DNA of 49,366 nucleotides from Planctomycetota bacterium (lineage in GTDB: Bacteria; Planctomycetota; Planctomycetia; Gemmatales; Gemmataceae). The stretch spans positions 1-49,366 of the forward strand of contig VGZJ01000007.1 of NCBI GenBank assembly GCA_016872595.1. The letters are read 5' to 3'. The stretch's first letter is position 1. Every line of letters begins with the position of its first letter. Shown one piece after another: positions 1 through 8,908 of the stretch. Both the position numbers and the translations under genes were made by a program. The notes under the pieces are model-generated. The model saw nothing but the letters and a program-made list of their open reading frames with translations. It had not been told where the DNA came from and ran no database searches.

Positions 1-2
1 AG

Positions 3-182
3 GCGAAGAGGGGGTTCGTGCTGTTGCCGCGCCGGTGGGTGGTGGAGCGCACGTTCGGGTGGCTGGGCCGGTTCCGCCGGTTGGCCCGCGACTACGAACG
101 GTTGACCGAGACGCTCGCGGGCTGGCACTGGCTCGCCTTCCTTACGCTGCTGCTCCCCAGACTCGGACTCAATAGTGCATAA
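3..182 (+). mobile_element. IS5-family transposase, C-terminal fragment at window edge
   Basis: The reading frame is open from the window start to a TAA and encodes the last 59 residues of a DDE transposase. The segment [21 protein letters not shown] is the characteristic IS5-family C-terminal region carrying the catalytic Glu, followed by the usual hydrophobic end ([11 protein letters not shown]). The rest of the element lies outside the window, so intactness cannot be judged. The element end must lie shortly after base 182, because the neighbouring minus-strand reading frame resumes there. I could not define the terminal inverted repeat from one end alone. Confidence 0.85.
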
Positions 183-282
183 CTGGCTCTAGCATCAACT
201 CGCGGAACGAGTGCTCGAGCGCCGCGTCGATCTTGTTGTGGTCGATGAGTTCAGCCGCCGGCAGGGTCGCTTGGTCCGTCAT
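169..282 (-). pseudogene. Short ORF downstream of the zeta-like gene, apparently cut by the IS
   Basis: A minus-strand frame begins at an ATG at 282, overlapping the 3' end of the zeta-toxin-like gene, and reads MTDQATLPAAELIDHNKID followed by an acidic/hydrophobic stretch. It hits a stop inside the transposase end. The overlap with the upstream gene is the arrangement expected of a co-transcribed partner. The last few codons come from IS sequence, so the native C-terminus was probably lost when the IS inserted. No family is recognised; a small partner or antitoxin-like protein is possible but only an inference. Confidence 0.4.
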
Positions 283-871
283 CGTCGGCGCTCCTGTTGA
301 ACCGATCCCACGTGTCGGGATCAATGACCGTGTCGAAGAAGCCGTTGTTGAACGCGATCAACCGCGGTCGGCCAGCGCTGGTATTATCGTACACCTGCCA
401 AGTCGTAACGATAGGCCGATACAGGTCGAGAAAGTTCCGCACGCTGCGCGCGTAGCGCCGGCGGACGGTGTCGTCGGGAACGTGGTGCCCGCCCGAACGG
501 ACGCGGGTGGCAACGCGGTTGATCGCCAGTTCGGGGCTGTCGAGTTAGAAGTAGAACAGATGGGCCGAATACCCGCTGGCGCATAGTTCGCCGAGCCACC
601 GCGCGTAGGCCCGACCGGAGAGCGTCGTCTCGAAGGCGAACGTCTTGCGCGCCGCGGCCAGTTCGTGCAAATGCTCGAGCATGATGCGCCCGGCCTTGAC
701 CGCTTCCGAATCCACGTCGAAGGCGTTCAGCCCGCGCGCGATGGTGTCGGCGTTTACGAAGACGGGCATCTTCATCCCGACACGCAAGATCGGATCGGCG
801 GACGACGATTTCCCCGCGCCGTTGATACCCGCGAGAATCGCGACCCGGGGTTGCGACGGTTGGGCAGTCAT
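251..871 (-). pseudogene. Zeta-toxin-like P-loop kinase with an in-frame stop
   Basis: From the ATG at 871 the protein has a Walker A motif (AGINGAGKSS) near residue 15, then NADTIARGLN and FETTLSGRAYARW, as in zeta-toxin/UDP-GlcNAc kinase-like proteins of about 200 residues. The frame reaches TAA at 545-547 immediately after HLFYF. The same frame then continues with LDSPELAINRV, a GGHHVPDDTVRRRYARS segment and VYDNTSAGRPRLIAF to a stop at 251. Homologues read straight through this junction, so one nonsense codon splits an otherwise intact gene of about 206 residues. An upstream in-frame start at 967 adds a poor N-terminus and was not chosen. Readthrough or a sequencing error cannot be excluded. 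Confidence 0.75.
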
Positions 872-984
872 CGAGCGACCTCGGTGTGGCCCGAACTCCG
901 TTCCACCAGTATACCCAACCCGCCTTGTCCCGCGCGCGGGCGCGGGCCATGATAACTGCTCGCTCACCTCACCGAGGGTTCCTC

Positions 985-2307
985 ATGTCGTTCCGCTCTT
1001 TGGCCCTGTTCGCACTCGTTCTCGCGCCCGCGCTCGCGCGCGCCGACGACTGGCCCCAGTGGATGGGGCCGCAGCGCGACAACGTGTGGCGCGAGACCGG
1101 CATCGTCGAGAAGTTCCCCAAGGGCGGGCCGGCCGTGGTTTGGCGCGCGCCGGTCAACGCCGGGTACTCCGGCCCCGCCGTCGCCGGCGGCAAGGTGTAC
1201 GTCACCGACCGCGTACTCGCCAAAGGCGCGGCCAACCCGGACGACCCGTTCGACACCAAGCAGAAGGTGAACAGCACCGAGCGCGTCCTGTGCCTCGACC
1301 AGAAGACCGGCAAGGAGCTGTGGAAGCACGAGTACGATTGTCCGTACCAGATCAGCTACCCGTCCGGGCCGCGCTGCACGCCCGTCGTTCACGACGGCAA
1401 GGTCTACACCCTCGGCGCGATGGGCAACCTGTTCTGCCTCGAGGCCGATTCCGGCAAGATCGTGTGGAAGGTGGACTTCAAGGAGGCGTACAAGGCCAAG
1501 CCCGCGGTGTGGGGCTGGGCGGCGCACCCGATCATCGACGGGAAGAAGCTCATCACCCTCGTCGGCGGCGCGGGGAGCCACGTCGTCGCGTTCGACAAGG
1601 ACACCGGCAAGGAACTGTGGAAGGCCGGCACCGACGCGGCCATCGGGTACTCGCCGGTCATGTTCACCGAGGCCGGCGGCAAGCGGCAACTGGTCGTCGC
1701 CGGGCCGAAGGCCGTGTACGCGGTGAACCCCGAAACCGGCGAACAGTACTGGACGACGCCGTACTCGCCCACGGGCTTCGGGTACGCGGTCATGACGCCC
1801 GTGCGCGTCGGCGAGCACCTGTTCGTCGCCGGCTACCCCGGCAAGAACGTGCTCCTGAAGCTCAAGGCCGACAAACCCGGCGTGGACGTGGTGTTCAACA
1901 ACAAGAAGGATACCGCGATCTACCCCGGCGCGGTCCAGCCGTTCCAGCAAGACGGCCTGCTGTACGGGTACGACGACAGCGGGTGGACGTACGCGGTGGA
2001 GTTGCCCAGCGGCAAGCGCGTGTGGAAGGCGATGGGGCCGGTGGGCGGCGAGGAGGCCAAAGGGTCCGAGACCGCGTTCATGGTGAAGAACGGCGAGCGG
2101 TTCTTCTTCTTCGCCGAGAGCGGGCACCTCGTCATCGGCAAGCTGACCCCGAAGGGGTACGAGGAGATCGACCGGGCGAAGGTGCTCGAGCAGACCGGGG
2201 CCGCGTTCGGGCGCAAGATCGTATGGTGCGCCCCGGCCTTCGCCGACAAGAAGATGTACGTCCGCAACGACAAGGAACTCGTCTGCGTCGATCTGGCCGC
2301 GAAGTAA
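985..2307 (+). CDS. Exported PQQ-like beta-propeller protein
   Basis: This 440-residue protein starts at the ATG at 985, preceded by a GAGG motif; the longer upstream frame lacks coding character. Residues 1-19 form a signal peptide ending in ARA. The mature part opens with DDWPQWMGPQRDNVWRETG, the typical start of planctomycete PQQ-like quinoprotein propellers. It continues with repeated blade signatures such as GKVYV and LDQKTGKELWK, VAFDKDTGKELWK and VNPETGEQYW. The protein is probably periplasmic. These domains may bind PQQ or act as protein scaffolds; no heme-binding CxxCH is present, so a dehydrogenase role is not supported. The gene converges on the S9 peptidase across a palindromic element. 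Confidence 0.85.
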   Translation: MSFRSLALFALVLAPALARADDWPQWMGPQRDNVWRETGIVEKFPKGGPAVVWRAPVNAGYSGPAVAGGKVYVTDRVLAKGAANPDDPFDTKQKVNSTERVLCLDQKTGKELWKHEYDCPYQISYPSGPRCTPVVHDGKVYTLGAMGNLFCLEADSGKIVWKVDFKEAYKAKPAVWGWAAHPIIDGKKLITLVGGAGSHVVAFDKDTGKELWKAGTDAAIGYSPVMFTEAGGKRQLVVAGPKAVYAVNPETGEQYWTTPYSPTGFGYAVMTPVRVGEHLFVAGYPGKNVLLKLKADKPGVDVVFNNKKDTAIYPGAVQPFQQDGLLYGYDDSGWTYAVELPSGKRVWKAMGPVGGEEAKGSETAFMVKNGERFFFFAESGHLVIGKLTPKGYEEIDRAKVLEQTGAAFGRKIVWCAPAFADKKMYVRNDKELVCVDLAAK

Positions 2308-2308
2308 A

Positions 2309-2450
2309 GGCCGAAGAGTATTGACAGGATTACAGGATAAAACAGGATGAAGAGAGAAGGGGTTCTTCTTCATCTCTGTTCATCCTGTGATCCTGTCGGA
2401 ACTCTTCTGCCTTCTTCTGCCTCCTTTGCGTCTTCGCGCCTTTGCGTGAG
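2309..2450. repeat. Dispersed palindromic element, copy A
   Basis: The spacer between two convergent genes is almost entirely an imperfect palindrome. The left arm contains gaagagtattgacaggat and the right arm atcctgtcggaactcttc, with purine-rich sequence in the left half and pyrimidine-rich in the right. The right flank continues into a ctttgcgtcttcgcgc-type block. Closely related arms recur at 34459-34567 and 44683-44849. It starts two bases after the upstream stop codon and could fold into a long hairpin in either transcript, acting as a bidirectional terminator. It may be a REP- or MITE-like element; no transposase is inside. Confidence 0.75.
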
Positions 2451-2464
2451 CTTTCTTCCTGTCT

Positions 2465-4525
2465 TCACATCCCGCCCGGTGGGGCGTACTTCTTCAGCCA
2501 CGCGAACACTTCCTTGTGCCAGTGCTCGCTGTTCTTCGGCTTCAAGACGTGGTGCCCCTCGTCGGGGAAGTTCACGAACCGCGACGGCACGCCGTTGCGC
2601 TGGAGCGCGGTGAACAGTTCGTGCCCCTGCCCGATGGGACAGCGGAAGTCCAGATCGTTGTGCAGAATCAGCATCGGGGTCTTGTGCTTCTTCAGCTCGC
2701 CCGCGCGCTTGTGCGGGCTGAACTGGGCGTACTTCTTGGGTTGCTCCCACGGCAACCCGCCGTGTTCGTACTCGTCGAACCACAGTTCGTCCGTCGTGCC
2801 CCACATGCTCTCGAAGTTCCACACCGAGCAGTGCGTGATCAGGCACTTGAACCGCGGCGCGATGTCGTTGACCGCGAACCAGTTCATCATGTACCCGCCG
2901 AAGCTGCCGCCGGCCGCGGCGATGCGGTCCTTGTCCACGTAAGGTAACTTCTCGACGTATTCGAGGCCGGCGACGAGGTCGCGGTAGCACTTCCCGCCCC
3001 AGTCGCCGGTGATCTCGTCGGTGAACTTCTGCCCGAAGCCGACGCTGCCGCGCGGGTTCGGCATCACCACGACGTACCCCTGCGCCGCCCACAGTTGCGC
3101 GTTCCAGCGATAGTTCCACACGTCGCGCCACGCGCTCTGCGGCCCGCCGTGAACGAGGTACACCACCGGCCACTTCTTCTTGGGGTCGAACCCCGGCGGT
3201 TTCTGCACCCACATGTGCATCTTCGTGCCCTCGACCGGCACCTCAACGCTCTCTGGCCTTGTCAGGGCCAGTTCTCCCAAGAGTGCCTCGTTCGCTCGGC
3301 TGAGATTCGATTCACCCACGAACACTTCTGCCGAGTGGTGCATCCGCGCCGACAGATACGCCACCAGTCCGTCGCCCGAGGTGAGCGACGACGCGCCGGG
3401 CACCGGCGCGAACGGCGCGGCGATAATTCCGTCTTTCGGTCGCCACTCGTAAGTCAGTTGTCGGCCCTTGGTGTCGGTTACGAACAGCACGCCCTCACCG
3501 AACCAAGCGAATTCGTTAATCGAAACGTCCCAGCCCGCTACGATTCCCGTCGGCGCGCCGATCGGACTGCCGTCCGGCTTCGCATCGCGGATCAGGACGT
3601 CCCACTTGTCGGCCTCGTAACCCACCTTCTTCTGCGCGCGCCACGCGAGCTTCTTCCCATCGGGGCTGAACCGCGGCCCGCTGTCGGCGGCCTTGTTGTC
3701 CGTCGTCAGCGTTTCCCACTTGGTCGAGGTGTTGGTGATGCTCACGCGGCACAGGTCGTAGTTGGTGCTCCACGCCTCGTTCTCCGCGGGCGGCGCGGTG
3801 AAGACGATGTGCTTGCTGTCGGGCGTGAAGGTGAAGTTGTCGCCGCTGTCGAAGGTCGAGGACGTGGGGAAGGCGTCGCGGTCGCCGGGCGTCACGTCGC
3901 GCGGGTCCGTGAGCAGCACCTTCTCCGGGTTCAGTTCCAGCGGCACAACGAAGATGTGCTGGCGCTTGTCGCCGACGTACTCGTTCCAGTGGCGGTAGAA
4001 GAGCTTCGTGAAGGTCTTGGCCTTCACCGGGTTCTTGGCGATCTCGTCGTCCTTGTCGCGGTTCGCGCGGTTGCTGTCGATGAACGGCTTCTCGCTGAAC
4101 TCCGGGTACACGCTCACCACGAACGCGATGTGCTTGCCGTCGGGCGACCAGATGCCGTTGCTGGCGCCCCCATGCGTCTGGGTTTGCACGAGCGTGTCCT
4201 TGCCGGTGATGTCGGTGACGTACAACCGACTGCCCGACGCGAAGAGGATCCACTTGCCGTCCGGCGACCAGCGCGGGCCTTTGCCGTCCGCGAGCTTCTT
4301 CGGCGTGCCCTTGCCGTCGGTTGTCGTCACCCACAGCGCCGTCGCGGTCTTGTTCTCCTTCAGGTTCACCTCCGTGACCTGATACACGACGTGCTTCCCG
4401 TCGGGCGAAATCTGCGGGTTCGCCACGCGCTTGACGGCGAAGAAGTCGTCCAGCGTCATCGGCCGCTTGTCGGCGGCGCTGAGTTGCGAAGCGAGGAGCA
4501 ACAAGGCGACGACTGCGACGCGCAT
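2465..4525 (-). CDS. S9-family (prolyl oligopeptidase-type) serine peptidase
   Basis: This 686-residue protein has a cleavable signal peptide (about 1-18, ending QLSAA) followed by [19 protein letters not shown], typical of dipeptidyl-peptidase IV/acylaminoacyl-peptidase-like S9 enzymes. Residues about 25-420 form a TolB/WD-like propeller (repeated [31 protein letters not shown]). The C-terminal alpha/beta-hydrolase domain carries the nucleophile in GGSFGGYM (Ser541), the Asp in [10 protein letters not shown] (about Asp626) and the His in [10 protein letters not shown] (His658), so the triad is intact. It probably degrades oligopeptides in the periplasm. It lies downstream of the DUF58 gene on the same strand, separated by a strong hairpin that suggests independent transcription. 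Confidence 0.93.
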   Translation of the reverse strand: MRVAVVALLLLASQLSAADKRPMTLDDFFAVKRVANPQISPDGKHVVYQVTEVNLKENKTATALWVTTTDGKGTPKKLADGKGPRWSPDGKWILFASGSRLYVTDITGKDTLVQTQTHGGASNGIWSPDGKHIAFVVSVYPEFSEKPFIDSNRANRDKDDEIAKNPVKAKTFTKLFYRHWNEYVGDKRQHIFVVPLELNPEKVLLTDPRDVTPGDRDAFPTSSTFDSGDNFTFTPDSKHIVFTAPPAENEAWSTNYDLCRVSITNTSTKWETLTTDNKAADSGPRFSPDGKKLAWRAQKKVGYEADKWDVLIRDAKPDGSPIGAPTGIVAGWDVSINEFAWFGEGVLFVTDTKGRQLTYEWRPKDGIIAAPFAPVPGASSLTSGDGLVAYLSARMHHSAEVFVGESNLSRANEALLGELALTRPESVEVPVEGTKMHMWVQKPPGFDPKKKWPVVYLVHGGPQSAWRDVWNYRWNAQLWAAQGYVVVMPNPRGSVGFGQKFTDEITGDWGGKCYRDLVAGLEYVEKLPYVDKDRIAAAGGSFGGYMMNWFAVNDIAPRFKCLITHCSVWNFESMWGTTDELWFDEYEHGGLPWEQPKKYAQFSPHKRAGELKKHKTPMLILHNDLDFRCPIGQGHELFTALQRNGVPSRFVNFPDEGHHVLKPKNSEHWHKEVFAWLKKYAPPGGM

Positions 4526-4542
4526 GGGAACCTCATGGAAGA

Positions 4543-4613
4543 GTTAGCCGCGAGCCGCCGGCGAGCGCGGCTTCTCGACACGAGGCCGCGCTCGCCGGCG
4601 GCTCGCGGCTAAC
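4543..4613. terminator. Perfect 29-bp inverted repeat with 13-nt loop
   Basis: Arms at 4543-4571 and 4585-4613 are exactly complementary (beginning gttagccgcgagccgccgg). The right arm includes the TAG stop codon of the DUF58 gene (4609-4611). No U-run follows, so it is not a classical intrinsic terminator, but an RNA hairpin of this strength would stall polymerase or protect a 3' end. It lies between the DUF58 gene and the downstream S9 peptidase gene and ends 17 bases before that gene's ATG. Confidence 0.75.
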
Positions 4614-5583
4614 TGAACCGGCGCTGCCTCTGCACCAAGTACTCCAACAGCGCCTTATCGAACCCGACCGACGTGTCCATGCCGACGTAATCGACGTTGG
4701 CCGCGGTGCATTCGGTCTTGATGTACCCGCGGAACTGCTCCACGAACGCCACGTAGTCGTCGCGGATCCCGGTCGCGTCGATCTCCTTGTGCTCCGACGA
4801 TTCCACGTCCTCGAAATCGACGAGGCCCGTCAGCGGGAACTTCGCTTCCAGCACGTCGAGGACGTGGAACACGATGACCTCGTGCCCGCCGTAGCGGAGC
4901 CGGTACAGGCTGCGGATCAGCGCGTCCGCTTCCGCCTTCCAGTCGTCCGTCGTGGGCAGCAGGTCGCTGAACAGCATGACGAGGCTCTTGCCCTTAATCA
5001 TCGAGGCGAGTTGGAACAGGCTGTCGGGGATGTTCGTCTCGCCGGTCGCCTTCAGGTTCGCGAGCACGCCGAGAATGGTGCCGAGTTGCGTGCGCTTGCT
5101 CTTGGGCGGCACGACGGTGCGCAACTTGGTGTCGAACGCGACCAGCCCGACCGGGTCCTGCTGGTAGATCATCAGGTAGCCGAGCGCGGCGGCGAGGCAC
5201 ACGCCGTAATCGAACTTGGTGAGGGTCTCGTCGGCGGCCCCGAGCGCGGCCCGGTCCAGCTTCACCCCGGCCTTGCGCGCCTCGGCCGGGCCGTTCCAGT
5301 CCATCGACTTCGACAGGTCCATGACGAGGTAGCCCGTCATGTTGGTCTCGGCCCGGAACTTCTTCACGAAGTACTTGCCGGTCTTGGCGTACACGGACCA
5401 GTCGAGGGTCTTGAGGTCGTCGCCGGGGGCGTACTTGCGGTGCTCGGAGAACTCGACGGAGAACCCGTGGCTGGGGCTGGCGTGCAGGCCGGACAGGAAC
5501 CCCTGCACGATGAACTTGGCGCGCAGGTCGAGCCGCGCGACCTGACGGATCACTTCCGGGCGGAGGTACTTTTCAGCACTCAT
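4609..5583 (-). CDS. DUF58 domain protein (MoxR-associated, vWA-like)
   Basis: The start at 5583 gives 324 residues beginning [20 protein letters not shown]. Residues 40-85 contain the DUF58 core ([22 protein letters not shown] then [13 protein letters not shown]). The following vWA-like domain has the metal-site motif DLSKS at 89-93 (DxSxS). Such proteins usually work with a MoxR AAA+ ATPase in protein or metal-centre maturation and are cytoplasmic or membrane-associated. No moxR or BatA/BatB gene is present here, so the partner must be elsewhere. The gene is divergent from the DUF1559 lipoprotein gene, with 60 bases between starts. The longer frame upstream (to 5976) runs antisense through that gene and was rejected. 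Confidence 0.9.
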   Translation of the reverse strand: MSAEKYLRPEVIRQVARLDLRAKFIVQGFLSGLHASPSHGFSVEFSEHRKYAPGDDLKTLDWSVYAKTGKYFVKKFRAETNMTGYLVMDLSKSMDWNGPAEARKAGVKLDRAALGAADETLTKFDYGVCLAAALGYLMIYQQDPVGLVAFDTKLRTVVPPKSKRTQLGTILGVLANLKATGETNIPDSLFQLASMIKGKSLVMLFSDLLPTTDDWKAEADALIRSLYRLRYGGHEVIVFHVLDVLEAKFPLTGLVDFEDVESSEHKEIDATGIRDDYVAFVEQFRGYIKTECTAANVDYVGMDTSVGFDKALLEYLVQRQRRFS

Positions 5584-5643
5584 GGGGCGTATTCTATCCG
5601 GGAACCCGCCGCGCGCGGGCCGCCCTTCCACGGAACCGAACCG

Positions 5644-6449
5644 ATGACCCGGACCCACACCCTCGGCGCGCTCGCGGTGCTCGGCGCGGCGCTCGCAATC
5701 GGCTGCGGCAAGAAGGACCCCGACGGCGGGACGCCGGACGGGAACCCGTTCGGCAGCGGGCGCAGCGCCAGCGACAAAAAGGAAGCGGCCCGTCGCCTCA
5801 AGCAGATCGGCCTCGCGCTCCACAACTGCCACGACTCGAACGGCACCTTTCCCGCGGGTGTCGTCGGGCCGAAGGGCCAACTCGGGCTGAGCTGGCGCGT
5901 CGCCCTGCTGCCGCACATCGAGCACGAGTCGCTGTACCGGCAGTTCAAACTGAACGAGGCGTGGGACAGCCCGCACAACAAGGCGCTGCTGTCGCAGATG
6001 CCGAAGGTGTACGAATCGCCGGGGGCGGGAAGACCTACTTCCGCGCGTTCTCCGGCCCCGGCGGGTTCGTCCCCGGCCCGGCGATGGGGCCCAAAGGCCC
6101 GCTCCAGAGCCTGTGGGTCGGCATGACGCCCGGAGCGCCCGCGCGCGGCCGGCGCATCAACGACTTCATGGACGGCACGAGCAACAGCTTTATGGTGGTG
6201 GAAGTGGGCGACCCGGTGGAATGGACGCGGCCCGACGACCTGCCGTTCCACGACCAACCCGGCGTGACGACCGCGCCGAAAAGCCCGCTGCCCAACATCG
6301 ACCCGTTCAAGGACGGCGGGTTCATCGCCCTGTTCGGCGACGGCTCCGTGCGGTTCATCAGCGCGAAGGAGAAGGACCAAACGCTGCGCGCCGCGATCAG
6401 CATCAACGGCGGCGAGCCGTACATGTTCGAGCACGAAGGCGAGCGCTGA
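5644..6449 (+). pseudogene. DUF1559 (SBP_bac_10) lipoprotein with a one-base frameshift
   Basis: The N-terminus [15 protein letters not shown] followed by LAIGC is a lipoprotein signal with lipobox Cys near residue 20. Residues about 45-125 show DUF1559 features ([21 protein letters not shown], then [17 protein letters not shown]). At 6014-6027, in ccgggggcggg, the frame shifts: upstream codons run into a stop at 6126, while the next frame continues [32 protein letters not shown] and the C-terminal FIALFGDGSVRFI to TGA at 6449. Adding one base in the G-run restores a continuous protein of about 268 residues. It may be a true pseudogene or a homopolymer sequencing error. Unlike most DUF1559 proteins it has a lipobox rather than a prepilin leader. 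Confidence 0.8.
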
Positions 6450-6524
6450 GCGCGTGCGGAGGCGACTGCGGGCGGCTCGTCGGTGTGACGCGCCGCCCGT
6501 GTGCGTTGTCGCATGCCGCCGCGC

Positions 6525-7301
6525 TCAGTTGTCGTTGAACTCGCCCTTGCGCTTCGCGAGGTGGGCCTGAAGCCGGGCCACGATGCTGCTGTGCATCTGG
6601 CTCACGCGGCTCTCGCTCAGGTTGAGCGTCGCCCCGATCTCCTTCATCGTCATCTCCTCGTAATAGTAGAGGATGACGATGAGGCGCTCGTTGCGGTTCA
6701 GGCCGCGGGTGACGAGCTTCATCAGGTCGCGGTTCTGGAGCCGGCCGGTCGGGTCCTCGGCCTTTTTGTCTTCGAGGATGTCGATCTCGCGCACGTCCTT
6801 GTAGCTGTCCGTCTCGTACCACTTCTTGTTCAGGCTGACGAGGTTCACCGCGGTGGCCTCGCCGATGTACGAGTCGAGCTGGTCGAGGGGGATGCCGAGC
6901 TTTTCGGCCATCTCTTCGGGCTTGGGCGGGCGGCCGAGCGCGGCCTCGAGCGCCTTGCGGCACGCTTCCATCTTGCTGGCCTTGCTGCGCACGAGACGCG
7001 GCACCCAGTCCATCGTGCGCAGTTCGTCGAGCATCGCGCCGCGGATGCGCGGCACGCAGTACGTCTCGAACTTGACGCCGCGGGTGAGGTCGAACGCTTC
7101 GATGGCGTCGAGCAGGCCGAACACGCCGGCGCTGATGAGGTCGTCGAGTTCGACGCCGTCGGGGAGGCGCGCCCAGATGCGCTCGGCGTTGTACTTGACG
7201 AGCGACAGGTACCGCTCGACGAGCCGGTTGCGCAGCTCGGTCGTGGGCCGCTCGCGGTACTCTTGCCAGACCGCCGTGATGTCGGTTTCGGTTTGAAGCA
7301 C
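6525..7301 (-). CDS. FliA/WhiG-type RNA polymerase sigma factor
   Basis: The protein has 258 residues from a GTG start at 7301. That start is supported by a strong Shine-Dalgarno (AGGGAGG) about nine bases upstream; the longer frame has no coding character. Sigma region 2 is clear (LVKYNAERIWARLPDG, LDDLISAGVFGLLDAIEAF, ETYCVPRIRGAMLDELR), followed by region 3 (about 105-145) and region 4 with its helix-turn-helix (MTMKEIGATLNLSESRVSQ). This is the sigma-28/WhiG class that in other bacteria directs flagellar or developmental promoters. No flagellar genes or anti-sigma FlgM gene is nearby, so its regulon is unknown. It is divergent from the M28 peptidase gene across an unusually long spacer. 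Confidence 0.92.
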   Translation of the reverse strand: MLQTETDITAVWQEYRERPTTELRNRLVERYLSLVKYNAERIWARLPDGVELDDLISAGVFGLLDAIEAFDLTRGVKFETYCVPRIRGAMLDELRTMDWVPRLVRSKASKMEACRKALEAALGRPPKPEEMAEKLGIPLDQLDSYIGEATAVNLVSLNKKWYETDSYKDVREIDILEDKKAEDPTGRLQNRDLMKLVTRGLNRNERLIVILYYYEEMTMKEIGATLNLSESRVSQMHSSIVARLQAHLAKRKGEFNDN

Positions 7302-7632
7302 GTTCGCAATCCTCCCTGATGAGCGGCCCGCCGGTGTCCGCTGTCCGCACGCCGCACCGCTACTTGGTGCGCCGTCCCCTCCGCGGACCCCGACCCGAAC
7401 CCGTGAGCGGTTCCGATCGGTGCGACGATCCGGCAAGCCCGTCCCCCGAAGCGCCGCGTGCGGGAACACAACAGCGCTCGTCGGCAACTATCGACCACGG
7501 GCGCGCGGGCGGTGTAACCAATCCGCGAAAACGCGCGCCCGACGCGCACTCGCGGCCCCGCGAACCGAACGAACCGGGCGCACCGCGACACGCGGCACGG
7601 GCCGGGCGGTCGGTACGTCGGGCGCACGAGGC

Positions 7633-7656
7633 GCGACCCGTTCCCCAACGGGTCGC
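7633..7656. repeat. Perfect 10-bp hairpin, CCCC loop
   Basis: Arms gcgacccgtt (7633-7642) and aacgggtcgc (7647-7656) are fully complementary around a 4-base loop. It is isolated in the divergent spacer and has no U-tract. Its role is unknown: it could be a protein-binding operator or an RNA structure in the long leader of the M28 peptidase gene. Confidence 0.5.
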
Positions 7657-7802
7657 AGTCGCGGGGCACGTATTGAGTGAGCGGACGGGGATATGCCCGC
7701 GCGCGGCGCCGATGGGAAGGGGAAGATTTACAATTCGCCCCGCGCCGCCGGGTCCGGCTCGCGGCGCGGGGGCGGCGTCGGTAAGATGTGCAAACTGGCG
7801 AG

Positions 7803-7822
7803 CGGCCGGTTTACCCCGGCCG
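7803..7822 (+). promoter_or_regulatory. Leader hairpin just upstream of the M28 peptidase RBS
   Basis: Arms cggccgg (7803-7809) and ccggccg (7816-7822) flank a 6-base loop. The structure ends about ten bases before the strong ribosome-binding site (agaggag) and 21 bases before the ATG. This position could influence translation initiation or mRNA stability; this is inference from placement only. Confidence 0.4.
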
Positions 7823-7843
7823 TCTTCATACAGAGGAGAACCC

Positions 7844-8869
7844 ATGAGCCACGTGATGGGCTGGACACTGGGTATCGTGGTCGCCGTGGTCGGCGGGGGC
7901 GCGTCGATGTGGTGGCTCACGAGCGGGCGCGGCGAAGAGGCGCAGACCGCGCAGGTTCCCACGATGGACGACGCCCCGGACAAGTTCGCCGACGACAAAC
8001 TGCCCGAAATCAAGTTCGACGGCGCGCAGGCCGTGAAGTACCTCAAGCAGCTCTGCGACATCGGCCCGCGGGTCAGCGGCACCGACGGAATGAAGAAGCA
8101 ACAGGAGCTGATCGAGGCCCACTTCAAGAAGCTCGGCGCGACCGTGACCCGGCAGGAGTTCAAGGCCCGGCAGCGGAGCCAGAAGAACGAGACCGAGTTC
8201 ACCAACATGATCGTGACGTGGCACCCGAACAAGGAGCGCCGCATTATTCTGTGCGCGCACTACGACACGCGCCCCATCGCCGACCAAGAGGCCAACCCCG
8301 CGAACTGGCGCAAGCCGTTCGTGAGCGCCAACGACGGGGCCGGCGGCGTGGCGATGATGATGGAACTGGGCAACCACATGAAGGACCTGAAGTGCGAGTT
8401 CGGCGTCGACTTCGTGTTCTTCGACGGCGAGGAGTTCATCTTCGAGGTGGACCGCACCGGCGGGGGCGACCGCTACTTCATCGGGTCCGAGCACTTCGCC
8501 ACCGACTACATGAAGTCGAAGGACAAGCGGAAGCACAAGTACGAAGCGGGCGTGTTGTTCGACCTGTGCCACGGCAAGGGCGCGAGTCTGCCGGTCGAGA
8601 TCAACTCGCTGGAGGCCGCGAAGCCGCTGGTCGAGCAAATCTGGGGCGTGGCGAAGGCCGTGGGCGCGAAGTCGTTCAAGTACGAGAAGGGCTATCAGGT
8701 GCAGGACGACCACCTCGCGCTGAACCGCGTCGGCATCCCGACCGTGGACATCATCGACTTCGACTACCCGCACTGGCACAAGCTGAGCGACACGGTCGAC
8801 AAGGTGGACCCGGCACAAATGACCGAGGTCGCGAAGGTCATCACGACGTGGCTCCAGAAGATCAAGTGA
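7844..8869 (+). CDS. Membrane-anchored M28 peptidase, glutaminyl-cyclase-like
   Basis: The ATG at 7844 follows an excellent ribosome-binding site (agaggag) and gives 341 residues. An N-terminal transmembrane anchor (about 6-26) precedes the catalytic domain. M28/QC-like motifs are GPRVSGTDG, CAHYDTRP (His139/Asp141), SANDGAGG (Asp164), FFDGEE (Glu196/197) and the late WHKLSDT His. The Asp-Glu-His arrangement and the GPRxSG motif resemble bacterial glutaminyl-peptide cyclotransferases as well as aminopeptidases, so the reaction is either N-terminal pyroglutamate formation or aminopeptidase cleavage on the outer face of the membrane. A longer upstream start would include the non-coding leader and was rejected. 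Confidence 0.87.
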   Translation: MSHVMGWTLGIVVAVVGGGASMWWLTSGRGEEAQTAQVPTMDDAPDKFADDKLPEIKFDGAQAVKYLKQLCDIGPRVSGTDGMKKQQELIEAHFKKLGATVTRQEFKARQRSQKNETEFTNMIVTWHPNKERRIILCAHYDTRPIADQEANPANWRKPFVSANDGAGGVAMMMELGNHMKDLKCEFGVDFVFFDGEEFIFEVDRTGGGDRYFIGSEHFATDYMKSKDKRKHKYEAGVLFDLCHGKGASLPVEINSLEAAKPLVEQIWGVAKAVGAKSFKYEKGYQVQDDHLALNRVGIPTVDIIDFDYPHWHKLSDTVDKVDPAQMTEVAKVITTWLQKIK

Positions 8870-8908
8870 CGCAGGTTGTTCCTCACCTGCCCTCTCGGAG
8901 CACCACCC

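Larger units (their letters stand above)
7302..7843. other. 542-base non-coding divergent spacer
   Basis: No credible gene lies here; the open frames on both strands are arginine-rich GC artefacts with no family features. The spacer separates the divergent sigma-factor and M28-peptidase genes and must hold both promoters. It contains two perfect small hairpins (7633-7656 and 7803-7822) and a short AT-richer patch around 7725-7740 (agatttacaattc). No confident -35/-10 pair was identified. A small RNA cannot be excluded. Confidence 0.5.

Noticed and set aside
6014-6030. Programmed ribosomal frameshifting in the DUF1559 gene
   Set aside because: There is no slippery heptamer with a downstream pseudoknot, and no reason for the family to use it. 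Mutation or sequencing error is simpler.
7319-7843. Longer N-terminus for the M28 peptidase
   Set aside because: The extra codons are Arg/Pro-rich noise; the ATG at 7844 has an excellent ribosome-binding site directly followed by a membrane anchor.
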